DNA of 64,000 nucleotides from Arion vulgaris (lineage: Eukaryota; Mollusca; Gastropoda; Stylommatophora; Arionidae), in contig CM036753.1 in assembly GCA_020796225.1 (NCBI GenBank), positions 3,534,001 through 3,598,000 on the forward strand, given 5' to 3'. How positions within the stretch are numbered: position 1 is the stretch's first letter; each line of letters starts with the position of its first letter. This document shows, piece after piece, positions 36,601-50,000 of this stretch. The notes below the pieces were generated by a model. The model ran no database searches. It was not told where the DNA came from and was given only the letters and a program-made list of their open reading frames with translations. The translations under genes were made by a program, and so were the position numbers.

Positions 36601-39600
36601 GCGTAGTTCGACCTAGCACATGCAAGTTTTGGCAGTCGTATATTGCTCATGTTAGTACCTATAGCTTCCTTTCCATTCTGGTCTAAGTTTAGATCATCTT
36701 GTCTTTCCAATCTTTTTTTTTTTACTCTTTCATCCTTTGGTCTTTCTCTGTTTCTATCCAAATGTTGTATTATTTGTGCTATTTCTATGTAACTGAACAG
36801 AGAAAATCAGCACATAGTTATGATATTACTCATATATATGATACTACACATAGATATGATACTACACATAGATATGATACTACACATAGATATGTTACTG
36901 CTCATAGATATGATACTACACATAGATATGATACTACACATAGATATGTTACTGCTCATAGATATGATACTACACATAGATATGATACTACACATAGATA
37001 TGATACTACACATAGATATGTTACTGCTCATAGATATGATACTACACATAATCTATGTTTGACCATATGACTTCGGAGTGGTGGGGGAGAGATGGGTGAT
37101 GACTGGTTGTTCTAAATATAAGGTCAGATACTTGTAATTAGCTAGAGCTGTGTTTGCTGTATGGAGAGAGCGCCAGACAGGTATACTGACTTGTGACAAG
37201 ATGTTCATTTCATCCTGATGACATTACCTGATGTATTAAGAAGAATCCGATATGTCAACCGTTCCTTCTTATATAGATTTTGATCATTATTTAATCAAAT
37301 ACAATTTTATGAAGAGTTTTGTCACAGTATGTTTGGTTTTAGAGTGTGTAGCAGATGGTTATTTGATTCTTGCAAGGTGTATACATGTTTTGACATCATA
37401 GGATCCCTTTATCAAACAAGATTTTATCATGCAAAATCTATTTAAAATAAAGTGGGACTGGTCATTTTAATAGTGTGACCTGAGATGGAAATTATAGAGT
37501 CAATAGTGTAACTTGAGATGGAAATTATAGAGTCAATAGTGTAACTTGAGATGAAAATTATAGTTTCTATAGTGTAACTTGAAATGGAAATTATAGTTTC
37601 TATAGTGTAACTTGAAATGGAAATTATAGTTTCTATAGTGTAACTTGAAATGGAAATTATAGTTTCTATAGTGTAACTTGAAATGGAAATTATAGTTTCT
37701 ATAGTGTAACTTGAAATGGAAATTATAGTTTCATTAGTGTAACTTGAGATGGAAATTATAGTTTCTATAGTGTGACTTGAGATGGAAATATAGCTAAACC
37801 ATTACAGCTGATATCCAGAAGAGGTCAGTCACACTTCAGAGTTTCATAATATCAAATGTTGCAGATATTTCTGAAGATAAATTTAAGGATTCAATGTCTT
37901 TGATGCGAGAAAGGATATTCATACAAATATGCAATGCCTTATGACAAGCTCTCCAAATCAGCAGAGGCGGTTAAGTCTTTGTCATGAGACGACACAAAGC
38001 AATGTTGATTTTTATGGCAAGTCCTTTTAACTGGCGACCTGGTCTTAGCAAAGCCATAACCTCTGATCAGCAGCAGTTGAATGCTCAGCCAAAGTCAGCA
38101 TGTCAACATACGGTCTGGTGCCATCATATTGAAGTTAGAAAGTGTCGTGTGGGTCCGTCTGTTGTGTTTAGTCTAGTAGGAGTCCCCCATACAACAGCTC
38201 CAAACAATCATCATGCTGTAAGTATTATACCAAAATGTTTCACTAACCTATTGTCTCATAACTGTTTACTTGTGTTCTTCTGTCTTTCTCTTGTATCATA
38301 TATTTGTGAGAATGATATCAACTTGTGTTCTTCTGTCTTTCTGTTGTATCATATATTTGTGAGAACAATATCAACTTGTATTCTCTTAGTACAACCTCCC
38401 ATGTCATGACAGTGTGTTTATATTACCTATGACAACTTGTAACAGTTCTAGTTCCAGATTATGAAACAAAATATCAGCGGTGAAGCTAAAATGGAACATC
38501 AATACAGAGATATGCATAGTTTCACCACACAAAAAAACAACCAACAAATCAACAACATTCATGTATCCACCAGAAGTTGTTTATCCGAAAGGTATAACAA
38601 ACAAACAAACACACACGCCGCACGTACACGTAATTACAATACAAAGAAAGTCTGCCAAGAAACAGGTCTTCTGGTTCTAAGTTGCACATATCTCAAGTTT
38701 CTCTATAGAAGACTATCTGGATATAGTGTCTCTGAGAGCATACATGTGGATTAAGTTAAGAATCTCGGTACAGTTACTGCCTACATTCAAAAATAGATAA
38801 TATGCACTTCCTTATTTGAAGATGAGAACTGTTGTAGTTACTGCCTACAGTACCCAATTTTAGGGTGGTGTGGGACGTGAGTCTAAGGAATTTAATGGCC
38901 CGCATAGCTAGGGCAGTTGGCGTGAAACTGTTCAGGTTAGGATTTTTTATTGATGCCCACAACAGAAAAAGTGAACATGGGTCTCCTGCATGGAAGCCAC
39001 GCTCACAAACTTGCAAAATATCTATAGTGCTTCTTGCATTTGATAAATATGATCTAGTACACACAGACAAGATATGATGATTGCTACCAACATGGGGGAA
39101 CTAGTTATAATATAAACATAGATGAAGTGTGTGCTCTTGTCAGTTGATACAACATTAGTATACAGCTGATAGCCTATACTATATAGATATTAGTAATTGA
39201 AACTCTCGTGGTATGTGGTCAAGGAGATTGCTATTTACCTAGATTGTGTGCTTATGTTGTTCTAAAATTGAAGAAGTGCTCCAATATGATTTACATCCAC
39301 AACTGTCTAGTTCTTTGCTTGTTGACTTCTGGGACTTTATTTTTGTGACTGTTTACTTATTTTACTGTTTACTTTTGTGCCTTATTTTTGTTTTGGTACA
39401 GTGTTAGATAAAATCTGATCTGATTATTCTGTGTTCAACAGTCGATGCTGTTTATGAAAGACACAACTTAGTGAAGCACTTTTTGTTTAGAGCTAGCTGG
39501 TAGTGTTCTTAAAATATAGTCTGTAGTGCTAAATAATGGATGCCTTAAGAAATAACGGTCTGTGGTTTGAATTCTGTGTTTGGTCATTTGGTTTTTCTGG

Positions 39601-42600
39601 AAGCCATTACCACTTGTTCACTGTCTATTTATTGATCAAATTCATTGTCTCTGGTGCTTCCCCTTGGGGTTCTTCAAACTCGTTTTATTCTCTTTGTAAC
39701 CAGAGTTTTAAAAGGGTTTAAAAAAACCAAAAACAACTACTACATTCTTTGAGCATATTTATGTTGTCATTTGAAAGTGATGACAGAAGAAGAAGAAGAA
39801 GTAGATAAAAGTGGACATTGAGAAAGTTTGGTAAAGATTTCATCATAACATTGGTAAGTTGTTGTAAGTCAAATTTTGTCATTGACAAAGTTTGGTAGAG
39901 ACTTCATCATAACATTGGTAAGTTGTTGTAAGTCAGATTTTGTCGTTGAGAAAAACTGTCATATTTGATTCTTATTGAATTTTCTTCTCTTTGTCAGTCA
40001 AATGGGAATGGTCACGCTGATGGACTTGGTCTGGTTACCATCCGGATGAAACCTGATGAGAAGGGACGGTTTGGTTTTAATGTCAAGGTGAGTTTGTTAT
40101 GTTTAACACATGTACACATGTACCATCACATGCATGTATGCGTGTGCACACACACACACATATATACTCACGCACATACATCAGTTTTATTTTTGTGCCA
40201 GGGCATGCAGGTGTAAGGGGAAAGGAACATGCCGATAAACTTGCAGGTATGGCTGCTGTGGAAAGTGGGCAAGCAATGCACCAGGCTAATATTATAAATT
40301 TCCTAATGGAGAGAGGATGTGTACATGATTCCAGTAATAGTGGTGAATCTTCAACACTAACCAGGCTGCAAGAATTCCAGTTGAAGTGTAGTGTAGCTAG
40401 ATAAGAACACTATGCTGGTAGCCAAAGAAGAATAGTAAACTAACAAAGAACCGGGTCGTAGTTGTCACACATTGAGAGACATACTGAGGAGAGATCGGAA
40501 CGCTTATGGACTAATTGGTTCGATGGGCAGTGATCGAAGAAAAGTACCAAGTACCCTCTCCAAGAAAGTACAGGTAAAAGTAAAACAAATATAACCCCAA
40601 AAATAATAATAATTATTGTTATAACATAATGATCAAGATTTTCTAAGAAGATGGAAATTTATTGATACTGACTAATTCAGCACACATTGTCATATAGATG
40701 TGTTCGGTGGTCAAACCAAACTCTGGACTGAAATACTTCAGTTGTCTCTCTTCTTGCAAATATATTATTGTAGCGGATGTTTCCAAATATATTATTGTAG
40801 CGGATGTGTGGTGTTGAGGTATAGTGCTCGTTTTATACTCCCAAAGTACTTTGTTTGTATCCCATGTGGACTGATCTTCTTATGTGTTCCCCCTCGCAGT
40901 GGTCTCCGCTAACAGTCTAGATGATATCAAGTATCTAGTCCTATTGACAGTGAACAATAAATTGTAGATAATGTGTCCAAGTTGAGCATATAAAGTAGAT
41001 GTTAACAGTTACAAATAGACAAGAGCAGACAGTAGTAAACATTCTGTCCTGGCAAAATTTCCAAATAGATAATAGTTGCTAGCAAGACTTCTCTAATCAA
41101 TAACATATTCACTATATTCATGCTGTGTGGTATAGTAAGAAACTTGGATAAACTAGAGATGCACAGACATCACAAACAACACAATACATTGAACTGAAGT
41201 GTCTACAAGACTACTGTATCTGTAACAAGAAATAAATGTTGATGTGAAGTTTCTGATATCTCTTTCAGGGTGGTGCAGACCAGGGAATGCCTATAATAGT
41301 TTCTAGAGTAGCGCCCAACACACCAGCTGACCTGGTCATTCCTCGGCTGAATGAAGGTGATCAGGTTCTCTTCATTAATGGCAGGGATGTATCACAACAC
41401 ACACATGAACAAGTAAGGTCATACCCCTCCCTACTTGACATTTATTGAGGAAGTTACCATAAGTTTGATCAGTATAAATTTAAGCTGACATTTTTATGAA
41501 AACCCTTAATAAGATGATTACTCAGTGTGGAAATCTGCCAGTTACAGTTGATCTCGACTATACTTCATAAAGGTGGTCTTTGTAAACGTTTGACTAATAG
41601 TAAATAGGGGTAGACAAACCTGGTTAAAAGAATACAGTGCTGAAAGGGCATGTATCAAATTGGACAGTGCTGAAAGGGGCTGTATCAAGTTGGACAGTCC
41701 TGGAAGTGGATTTTTTCAAACTGGACAGTGCTGAAACTGGCTCCCATCAGTTAAGCTAGCTATTCAATCTTGAGAAGCATACAAAACAAGATAAAGCATT
41801 CCAATAAGGAGTTATCTTACCTTAATAAACAAGATCACATTGAGTGGATATATTTTGTCTCTGCCGTATGTAACTTTGGACACAACAACAAGGACTGATA
41901 ATGAACTATAAAAAGATCTTTTCATTATTTGTAATTGCCTCCTACCTTACTGTATCCAACTGTCCTCATAGGACTCTTCCCTCCAAATTTAGTCATAACT
42001 CTAAAGGGATCTAATCCTGTTTCCTTGCTCATAGTGAACAATAATAGTTGTCTCCCATCTCTGTTGTTTTAGCCTGCTTCATAAAAGTGCTCCTTATATT
42101 TTCTAACATTAAAGAGCTTAAATTTAAGCATTTGAAACAAGGTCTTACAGAAACGTTCTTAGATCATCCTAGACAGAGCAGAGAAAAAAACAAAGACATC
42201 CTACAAGACCTGCATATCAAGCAGCGTTGGATCATTACAGCGTTGGATCAAATCGTTAGAAGTGACAAGGTACGAGTCATCAAGAGGCATGTCCCTTCGA
42301 AACAATGGTTGCACCCAATTTGCCAGCTCTCTGCAAGAATTGTCGAAAAGCAGCAACATTTCGTGATGATACCAGGGAAGATTGCAGTAAACTCCGTATC
42401 AGAGGCCAAACGCAGATACATTTATTGGGTAAGGTTGGCTGAGCTCAAATCTTAAAGTTGATAAAGTTGTGTTCTAGTGCATAACAAAACTGCCCTCCTG
42501 GGACAACCGGGCAAGGTACTGTTGACTAACAAATATAATCCCTGGAAGAACGGGGTGGATGATGTTGATGAGCAAAATTTCATTGTTGCTTGCTATTAGC

Positions 42601-45600
42601 ACCTAAATACATTTCAATATTGCGCCCAGTCCAGTGTTTCGGACAGAATGCAGAATCATCAGGTGCCATATCGCTATCTGGATTCACACGCATCTTGTGT
42701 TACAATAGATTGCGCACGCCAAAGTGTTGTAGTCTTCCGGCTGGGCAGGCAGAGGTCATAGTCATGTCTTCGCATTTGTTAGTCTATGTTACTAGCCCAC
42801 GTGGCCGAGGTCTAGAGTCCTGGTCTTCTTTTTCCTGTGCATAGAGTAGGGAAGACTCTCTCATCATTCTAAGTGTGTGTGACTGATGTAGTTCATGGCT
42901 CCACAAAATTTTCATTTTTTGCTTTATCCTATTGTTCAAGATGGCGGGCCAGAGTTTCAGTGCTGGCCAACAAACTGTTGATCGTCCGCCCGCAAGCTCG
43001 CATCTAAAATTCAACCCTTTGGAGTAAACCAGAGTTTAGCCCTAATGAATCAAGCAGTTGCAGAGTAGAATTGCAAATTGTCAAGTACCGAACGCAACCC
43101 ACACGGCTGAGAATACTTCATTCAGGAATAAATCCAGGATACTACCAGTAAATCAAAAGCATGGCAGAAATCAGTGGCCTAGCACCCATAGGCGCATAAC
43201 TCACAATGCACAATCACTTTATCTGAGATCACATGCAAACCACAAAGAGTGGTTTAATAAGTGGTCGATATGGAGCATTCACAGAAGAAGAAAGAAGATG
43301 GTAATTTCAATTATCTCTTATATTATTGTGAAACCAAAAATAGAACATCAGTAATCTAATGTTGCACTGAAATTTGATATTCAAATGAACAATTTTCCAA
43401 TATTTTTTCCTATTGGTACTTTCATTTCATTTGAATATTGCCATGATATATATGTATACATGCATCCATATGTTAAGGCAAGAAGAGGCAAGTGACAGAC
43501 CCTGAAAAATGACTTTTTAATAATACAGTTTTATGAGAATCTTGTCTTCTCAGTTTCTGTGTAGTAAACTACTAACTAAATTTGACAAAATTCATTTTGC
43601 TCCCACCTGGAAAAATGAATGTGTGCACTCATGTGTGTGAGTGCGGTGCTATTTTATTATATATCTACTTGATTTAGTTGAGGTAAAACTGTAAATAAAC
43701 TGTAGTGTGTATATTTTTTATTGTAGTCTGCTCTACCGGTATGTTGAGAGAAACCAGTTGTCTGTGATAAGGTGCCATGAAATGTCTGGTTTATCAATGA
43801 GTACATGTATTCTTCTTCTTCTTCTTCAGGTTGTCATGTTCATTAAAGCATCAAGAGAAACTCATTCCGGGGAATTAGCTTTGGTCGTTAGACCCAACGG
43901 TAAAGTTTATGAGATTGTTGAGTGATGTTTAGATATTGCCTGGGGATGTTGAGATGTTGTGGGGGTGGTGTTTAGATATTGTAGGGTGCTGTTTAGATGT
44001 TGTATGGTTGATGTTGAGATATTGTGTGAGAGAGGTTGAGATATTGTGTGTGGTACTTACGGTGCTGTCTGAGAGAAATTTGTGTATTGGTGGACTGATG
44101 CGTTGACTGTCTAGCACTGACAGTTTTCCTATGACCAATCAGATCTGATACCATGCCACACTATAACTCTAGATGTGATACTTTAAAGTGGCATTTTTCT
44201 GTTTGTAAAAATCTGACAGCTGCCCATTTGTAGAAATTTGTATGTCTGTTGTTGGATAATATGCATACAGTTTTGCTGATATTCTGCTGTACCTGTTCCA
44301 CATGTTGTAGAGGGATAATCTGGTGTACCTGTTCCACATGTTGTAGAGGGTAATCTGGTCTACCTGTCCCACATGTTGTAGAGGGATAATCTGGTCTACC
44401 TGTTCCACATGTTGTAGAGGGTAATCTGGTCTACCTGTTCCACATGTTGTAGAGGGATAATCTGGTGTACCTGTTCCACATGTTGTAGAGGGATAATCTG
44501 GTCTACCTGTTCCACATGTTGTAGAGGGTAATCTGGTCTACCTGTTCCACATGTTGTAGAGGGATAATCTGGTCTACCTGTTCCACATGTTGTAGAGGGA
44601 TAATCTGGTCTACCTGTTCCACATGTTGTAGAGGGATAATCTGGTTACCTGTCCACATGTTGTAGAGGGATAATCTGGTGTACCTGTCCCACATGTTGTA
44701 GAGGGATAATCTGGTCTACCTGTCCCACATGTTGTAGAGGGTAATCTGGTCTACCTGTTCCACATGTTGTAGAGGGATAATCTGGTCTACCTGTCCCACA
44801 TGTTGTAGAGGGTAATCTGGTCTACCTGTTCCACATGTTGTAGAGGGATAATCTGGTGTACCTGTCCCACATGTTGTAGAGGGATAATCTGGTCTACCTG
44901 TCCCACATGTTGTAGAGGGTAATCTGGTCTACCTGTTCCACATGTTGTAGAGGGATAATCTGGTGTACCTGTTCCACATGTTGTAGAGGGTAATCTGGTC
45001 TACCTGTCCCACATGTTGTAGAGGGATAATCTGGTCTACCTGTCCCACATGTTGTAGAGGGTAATCTGGTCTACCTGTTCCACATGTTGTAGAGGGTAAT
45101 CTGGTCTACCTGTCCCACATGTTGTAGAGGGATAATCTGGTGTACCTGTCCCACATGTTGTAGAGGGATAATCTGGTCTACCTGTTCCACATGTTGTAGA
45201 GGGTAATCTGGTCTACCTGTCCCACATGTTGTAGAGGGTAATCTGGTCTACCTGTCACACATGTTGTAGAGGGATAATCTGGTCTACCTGTCACACATGT
45301 TGTAGAGGGATAATCTGGTCTACCTGTTCCACATGTTGTAGAGGGATAATCTGGTCTACCTGTCCCACATGTTGTAGAGGGTAATCTGGTCTACCTGTCA
45401 CACATGTTGTAGAGGGATAATCTGGTCTACCTGTCCACATGTTGTAGAGGGTAATCATAGTTGCATCATACTTACATTGTCAACACAAACTAGACTTATT
45501 ACAAACAGTGGTTGAGAATGAGCACAACAACAACACAACTAGTTGATGGACTGGGGAGTTGACTGTACTGTATTTTGAGCCACTTTAAATTTAGTGTTCA

Positions 45601-46550
45601 ATGCACCACACCAACCACTACACCACACCAACCACTATACTGCACCAACACCCAGTACCATCCTATGTTGTACATCATACAAGTATGCTCCACACTGCAC
45701 CAACACCCAGTACCATCCTATGTTGTAATCATACAAGTATGCTCCACACCCTGCACCAACACCCAGTACCATCTATGTTGTACATCATACAAGTATGCTC
45801 CACACTAACACTCATACCAACACCCAGTACCATCCTATGTTGTACATCATACAAGTATGCTCCACACTAACCATACACTGCACAACCACTATACTCACCA
45901 ACACCAGTACCATCCTATGTTGTCATCATCAAGTATGCTCCCTACACTACACTGTACCAACACCCAGTACCATCCTATGTTGTACATCATACAAGTATGG
46001 TGGTTACAAATATGAGTTAAAATATTTGTTTCCAACCAACTGTTCCCCAGTTCACGTTAGTGAAGATCAGACTGATGAGCCAGACTTTAGCTACATACCA
46101 GAAACACATCAGATAGCTTCATCATCATCTGCTGCTAATACACTCGAGTCATCTCTCATGTTGCTTCAGGAAAGTTTAGACAGTGGAGCTGCCATTGCAC
46201 AGTTTGAGGTGGGTCACAGTTATAGTCATATATTTACTGTATTTAGTTTAGTCTTCATATGTCTATCCAAAGTATTTCCATTTTTTCATTCTTTTTCTTT
46301 GCAGCAGCATCAACCAGTTTGCTTTGATTTTGGGGTCCCTCTGGGTAGAATTAGTAGTTCCTTTCTCTGTCCATTGTATACAGAGAACTTTTCTGTAACA
46401 TTGATATTCAGAAGCACATAAGTTGATGTTTTACTACTTTGTGTGAAATGTCAGTGTCTCAGACTAATTTGATGAATCTTTAAATTATATCTCTTTTGCC
46501 ATAAAATCAATACTCATGTCCTCTCTCACCCACTACAATCTCTCTGTCTG

Positions 46551-46581
<31 letters not shown>

Positions 46582-46697
46582 TTCTGATTCTAAGAAAATG
46601 TATTTAGACATAGCTTCTTGTTCAATGACAAATTATGGATTGTCATCATCAAATTCTTCACAAAAATATGTATCGTTCTCTCTTCCTGTTCTCTCTC

Positions 46698-46760
<63 letters not shown>

Positions 46761-46834
46761 TCGATTCAACTTTAAGATAATGTATATGATGTAGCTACAA
46801 CTTTGTATAAACATCTTCAAGTAACATCTTTACT

Positions 46835-46888
<54 letters not shown>

Positions 46889-46958
46889 ATGCAACTTTAA
46901 GATAATGTATATGATGTAGCTACAACTTTGTATAAACATCTTCAAGTAACATCTTTAC

Positions 46959-47000
<42 letters not shown>

Positions 47001-50000
47001 GCAACTTTAAGATAATGTACATGATGTAGCTACAACTTTGTATAAACATCTTCAGTAACATCTTTCTGTTCTCCCTCTCTTCTCTCTAATGTGAACAGCA
47101 ATTGTATCGTAAGAAACCTGGCCTGACATTCAATGCAGCTCGTCTAGATAGCAATATCAACAAAAATAGATATAGAGACATATCACCATGTGAGTATCCT
47201 TGGTTAATCTCTAGTTTTCTCTCTCTATTTCTCTCCCAAGTCTCTCTCACTCTCTCTTGTATGTTTATGGGAGCAGACATTTCTGTTTACTTTACTCAAT
47301 ATTATGTTACATGAATAGTGTATTATTTTAACTCTCATCTAGATACATGTCAAATATGAGTTGATGTATTGAATGCCATTTTTGCCATTCATTTCTTTCT
47401 ATTTTCATTACCCTCCAAAAACAAATCTACCAACCATTATCTTCTCAAGGGGTCAAAACCTTGATAAAGAGAAAATCTGCAGTAAACTGGAAGACAAAAA
47501 CTGGATATTATGGAAAAGACTTTCTCAAAGACCTCAGCATAACAGACTACATCATTATAATTCGGCCACGTACAGGACACTGCAGACTCAACAGACACTT
47601 ACATAGACTAGGAATAAGTCAAATTGCTCTCTGCTAGTGTCAGCAGATGGAGCAGACACTGGAGTATATCCTGCAAGACTGTCCTCTCCTGGGTGAGCTG
47701 TGAAGCAACATGGGGCCAACACCTAATCGACCTGAAAACTAAGCTTTGGGGAAACCTGACAGACCTGAAATTAACTTCCCAGTTTGTGCTCTACAATGGA
47801 TTAAGTGCATGATCAGATATTGCCAAAGAAGAAGATTCTTCTTCTCTTTCCCCCCTCTCTCTTGCTGTCATTCTCTCTATCATATCATTTCATTCAGTCT
47901 CCTTAAATGTATCTCCAATCCTCACTGTGTCTTCTCTGATATGTTCTTCTATTTATCTTTTATGTATCTCTTACACAGCTGTACATATATCCTCTCCTCA
48001 TCACCCATTTTAATCCAACATACTCTTGTCTCTTTACAGCTTTTTTTCCTACACTGTACACATTCAAACACTCACGCCCATAATCTGTCTCTTTACAGCT
48101 TTTTTTCCTACACTGTAGACATTCAAACACTCTGACGCCCATACTCAGGTACTCATGCATCACTTTTTGTGTTGAAACATTGAACTTTCATCTGATAGAA
48201 GATTATGCTGTGAAGAAGAAGAATAATGTTGTTTAATATACTGATGTGATTGTACAAGATTGTCAGAGATATGGCTAGTAATGGGATCTGAATATCACTG
48301 AGAGGATTACAGCACACTGAACAACTGCTGCCAGAATGAGATAATTACTGCCACTATGATCAGAACAATTTATGCGAGAATAATTTTATCAAAGAAACAA
48401 AAGAGGGTGTTCACACTGTAATAACAAACACACAAAGAAACACTGGCATTAGAGTGTTATTGTCTTGGAATGGGAGACCCTAATTCTGTAACTAGAAGTG
48501 ACATGCTATAAGAGAGAAATGGAATATGAAAGAGAGAGGTTAGCCATAGACAACAGTTCAATAAGTATATCATTAATGATCCGCCTGCATCATCAATATC
48601 TATACCCACTGCCATCTACTGATAGAGAATGTGCCCCTATGTATCTACCCTGCATGAACAGATTCTCACAAACCTGCTCCAACTTTGGTCTTACCATCAA
48701 TACCGAGAAATCTGAAGTCATTACCAACCAGCTCCTGGAAAAGTATATGCCGAACCAAATATTACAGCAAGTGGCAGGAAACTGAAAGTAGTGGACAGAT
48801 TTACTTATCTTGGAAGCACACTGTCCCAAAATGTCACCATAGATGATGAAATAAATACCAGAATCTCTAAAGCTAGTAGCACCTTTGGTAGACTACATAG
48901 AAATGTCTGGCACAGATGTGGTATTGGCCAAGCCACAAAACTGAAGGTATATCGAGCTGTCGTGCTCCCAGTCCTTCTTCACGCATGCCAAACTTGGACT
49001 GTATATCAGAGACACGCAAGGAAGCTAAACCACTTTCACACAGTCTGTCTTAGGAAAATAATGAACATCAAATGGCAGGATATAATCCCAGATACAGAGG
49101 TCCTAAAAGAGCTGCTCTCCCCAGCATCTATACAATCTTGATGCAGTCCCAGACAAGATGGGCAGGACATGTGGCTCGAATGCCAGATTGCAGAATACCC
49201 AAATGACTCTTTTATGGTGAGCTGCATAGCGGTAAACGCTCACAGGGGGCCCATAAAAAGCGATTCAAAGATACACTCAAGAACTCGATGAAATATTTTG
49301 GCATAGATGTCAACAACTGGGAGAATGCTGCTCAAGACAGATCAGCCTGGCGCACACTTCTTCGACACAGTTCCTCGGCCTGCGTGTAGTAGGGGCCCTA
49401 ATTCGTGGCACTGGGGTGTTTCATTAGGTTTCATTGTAGTAGTTCGGGTCATATCTTCCTCTTTCTTTGAGTTTATTATGGTTTATATATCGCTCTTCTT
49501 GTAGGTTATTGTCGTAGATGGCTACCCACTGGTACCATTGTTATAGTCACATAATGATCGAGACATAGCCGATGATGTTAACCACTTTGAACAAGATGGT
49601 AATAAGACAAACTCTTTCCTTGTAGATTAAATCATGGTTTTATTGATGGTCTTCTTTTCTGGACAATAAATTAAAACACGTCCTTTCAGGTCTCATGTAA
49701 ATATCGTTCTTGTCCCCACGTCTCTCTATTTACTAAAAAAAAATGTTTCTAACTCTGTCGCTACACAACTACATAGTTTTTATTACGTCAAGAATGTCTC
49801 GTTGTTATGTGTTGCGCCTCTGCTTAGAGAGTGCAACACATAGTCTCAACTATTAAATATCTAATTACATACTACACTAACTATCTGGCTAACTGTCCAT
49901 TCCTCCGCTGCCACCTGGGGGAGGGGACTATGACATGCGAGGCAGGTAGAACAGCACGGATGGAGCAAAACGTCAAACAGAAAGGCAGTAAAACTTCCCA

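Larger units (their letters stand above)
24632..39997 (+). other. PTPN4: 15.4-kb PTPN4 intron
   Basis: Donor GTGAGT at 24632, acceptor TTTGTCAG before 39998. Phase 0 on both sides means no extra exon is required, though a phase-0 cassette cannot be excluded. Apart from the arrays and mobile elements listed separately, the stretches 24632-25339, 25906-26750, 27285-28050, 29110-30230, 31960-32455, 32660-33660, 33745-34520, 37060-37470 and 37800-39815 show no recognised coding exon. Confidence 0.8.
43922..46060 (+). other. PTPN4: PTPN4 intron dominated by tandem arrays
   Basis: After donor GTGATG, a small degenerate repeat of GATGTTGAGATATTGTG type fills 43925-44060. It is followed by the 36-bp array, ~130 bp of unique sequence and the ~60-bp array that reaches to within ~55 bp of the acceptor. 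Confidence 0.8.

Noticed and set aside
37984..38219. Open frame ending at a good GTAAGT donor (38220), considered as an extra PTPN4 exon
   Set aside because: The frame ends in phase 2, while both flanking exons join in phase 0. No convincing acceptor or family similarity was seen.
42048..42455. 135-codon ORF in the PTPN4 intron
   Set aside because: No family recognised, no splice context, and its start lies in AT-rich sequence. Probably chance or a decayed element; kept only as a remark in the intron entry.
43909..43914. GTAAAG as the donor of the PDZ end exon
   Set aside because: It would remove the conserved VYEIV and leave the next exon out of register with family spacing; GA|GTGATG fits better.
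46051..46060. Acceptor TTCCCCAG at 46050 for the linker exon
   Set aside because: It needs a phase-1 donor, but the upstream exon ends in phase 2; with the chosen donor it would introduce a stop (TAG).
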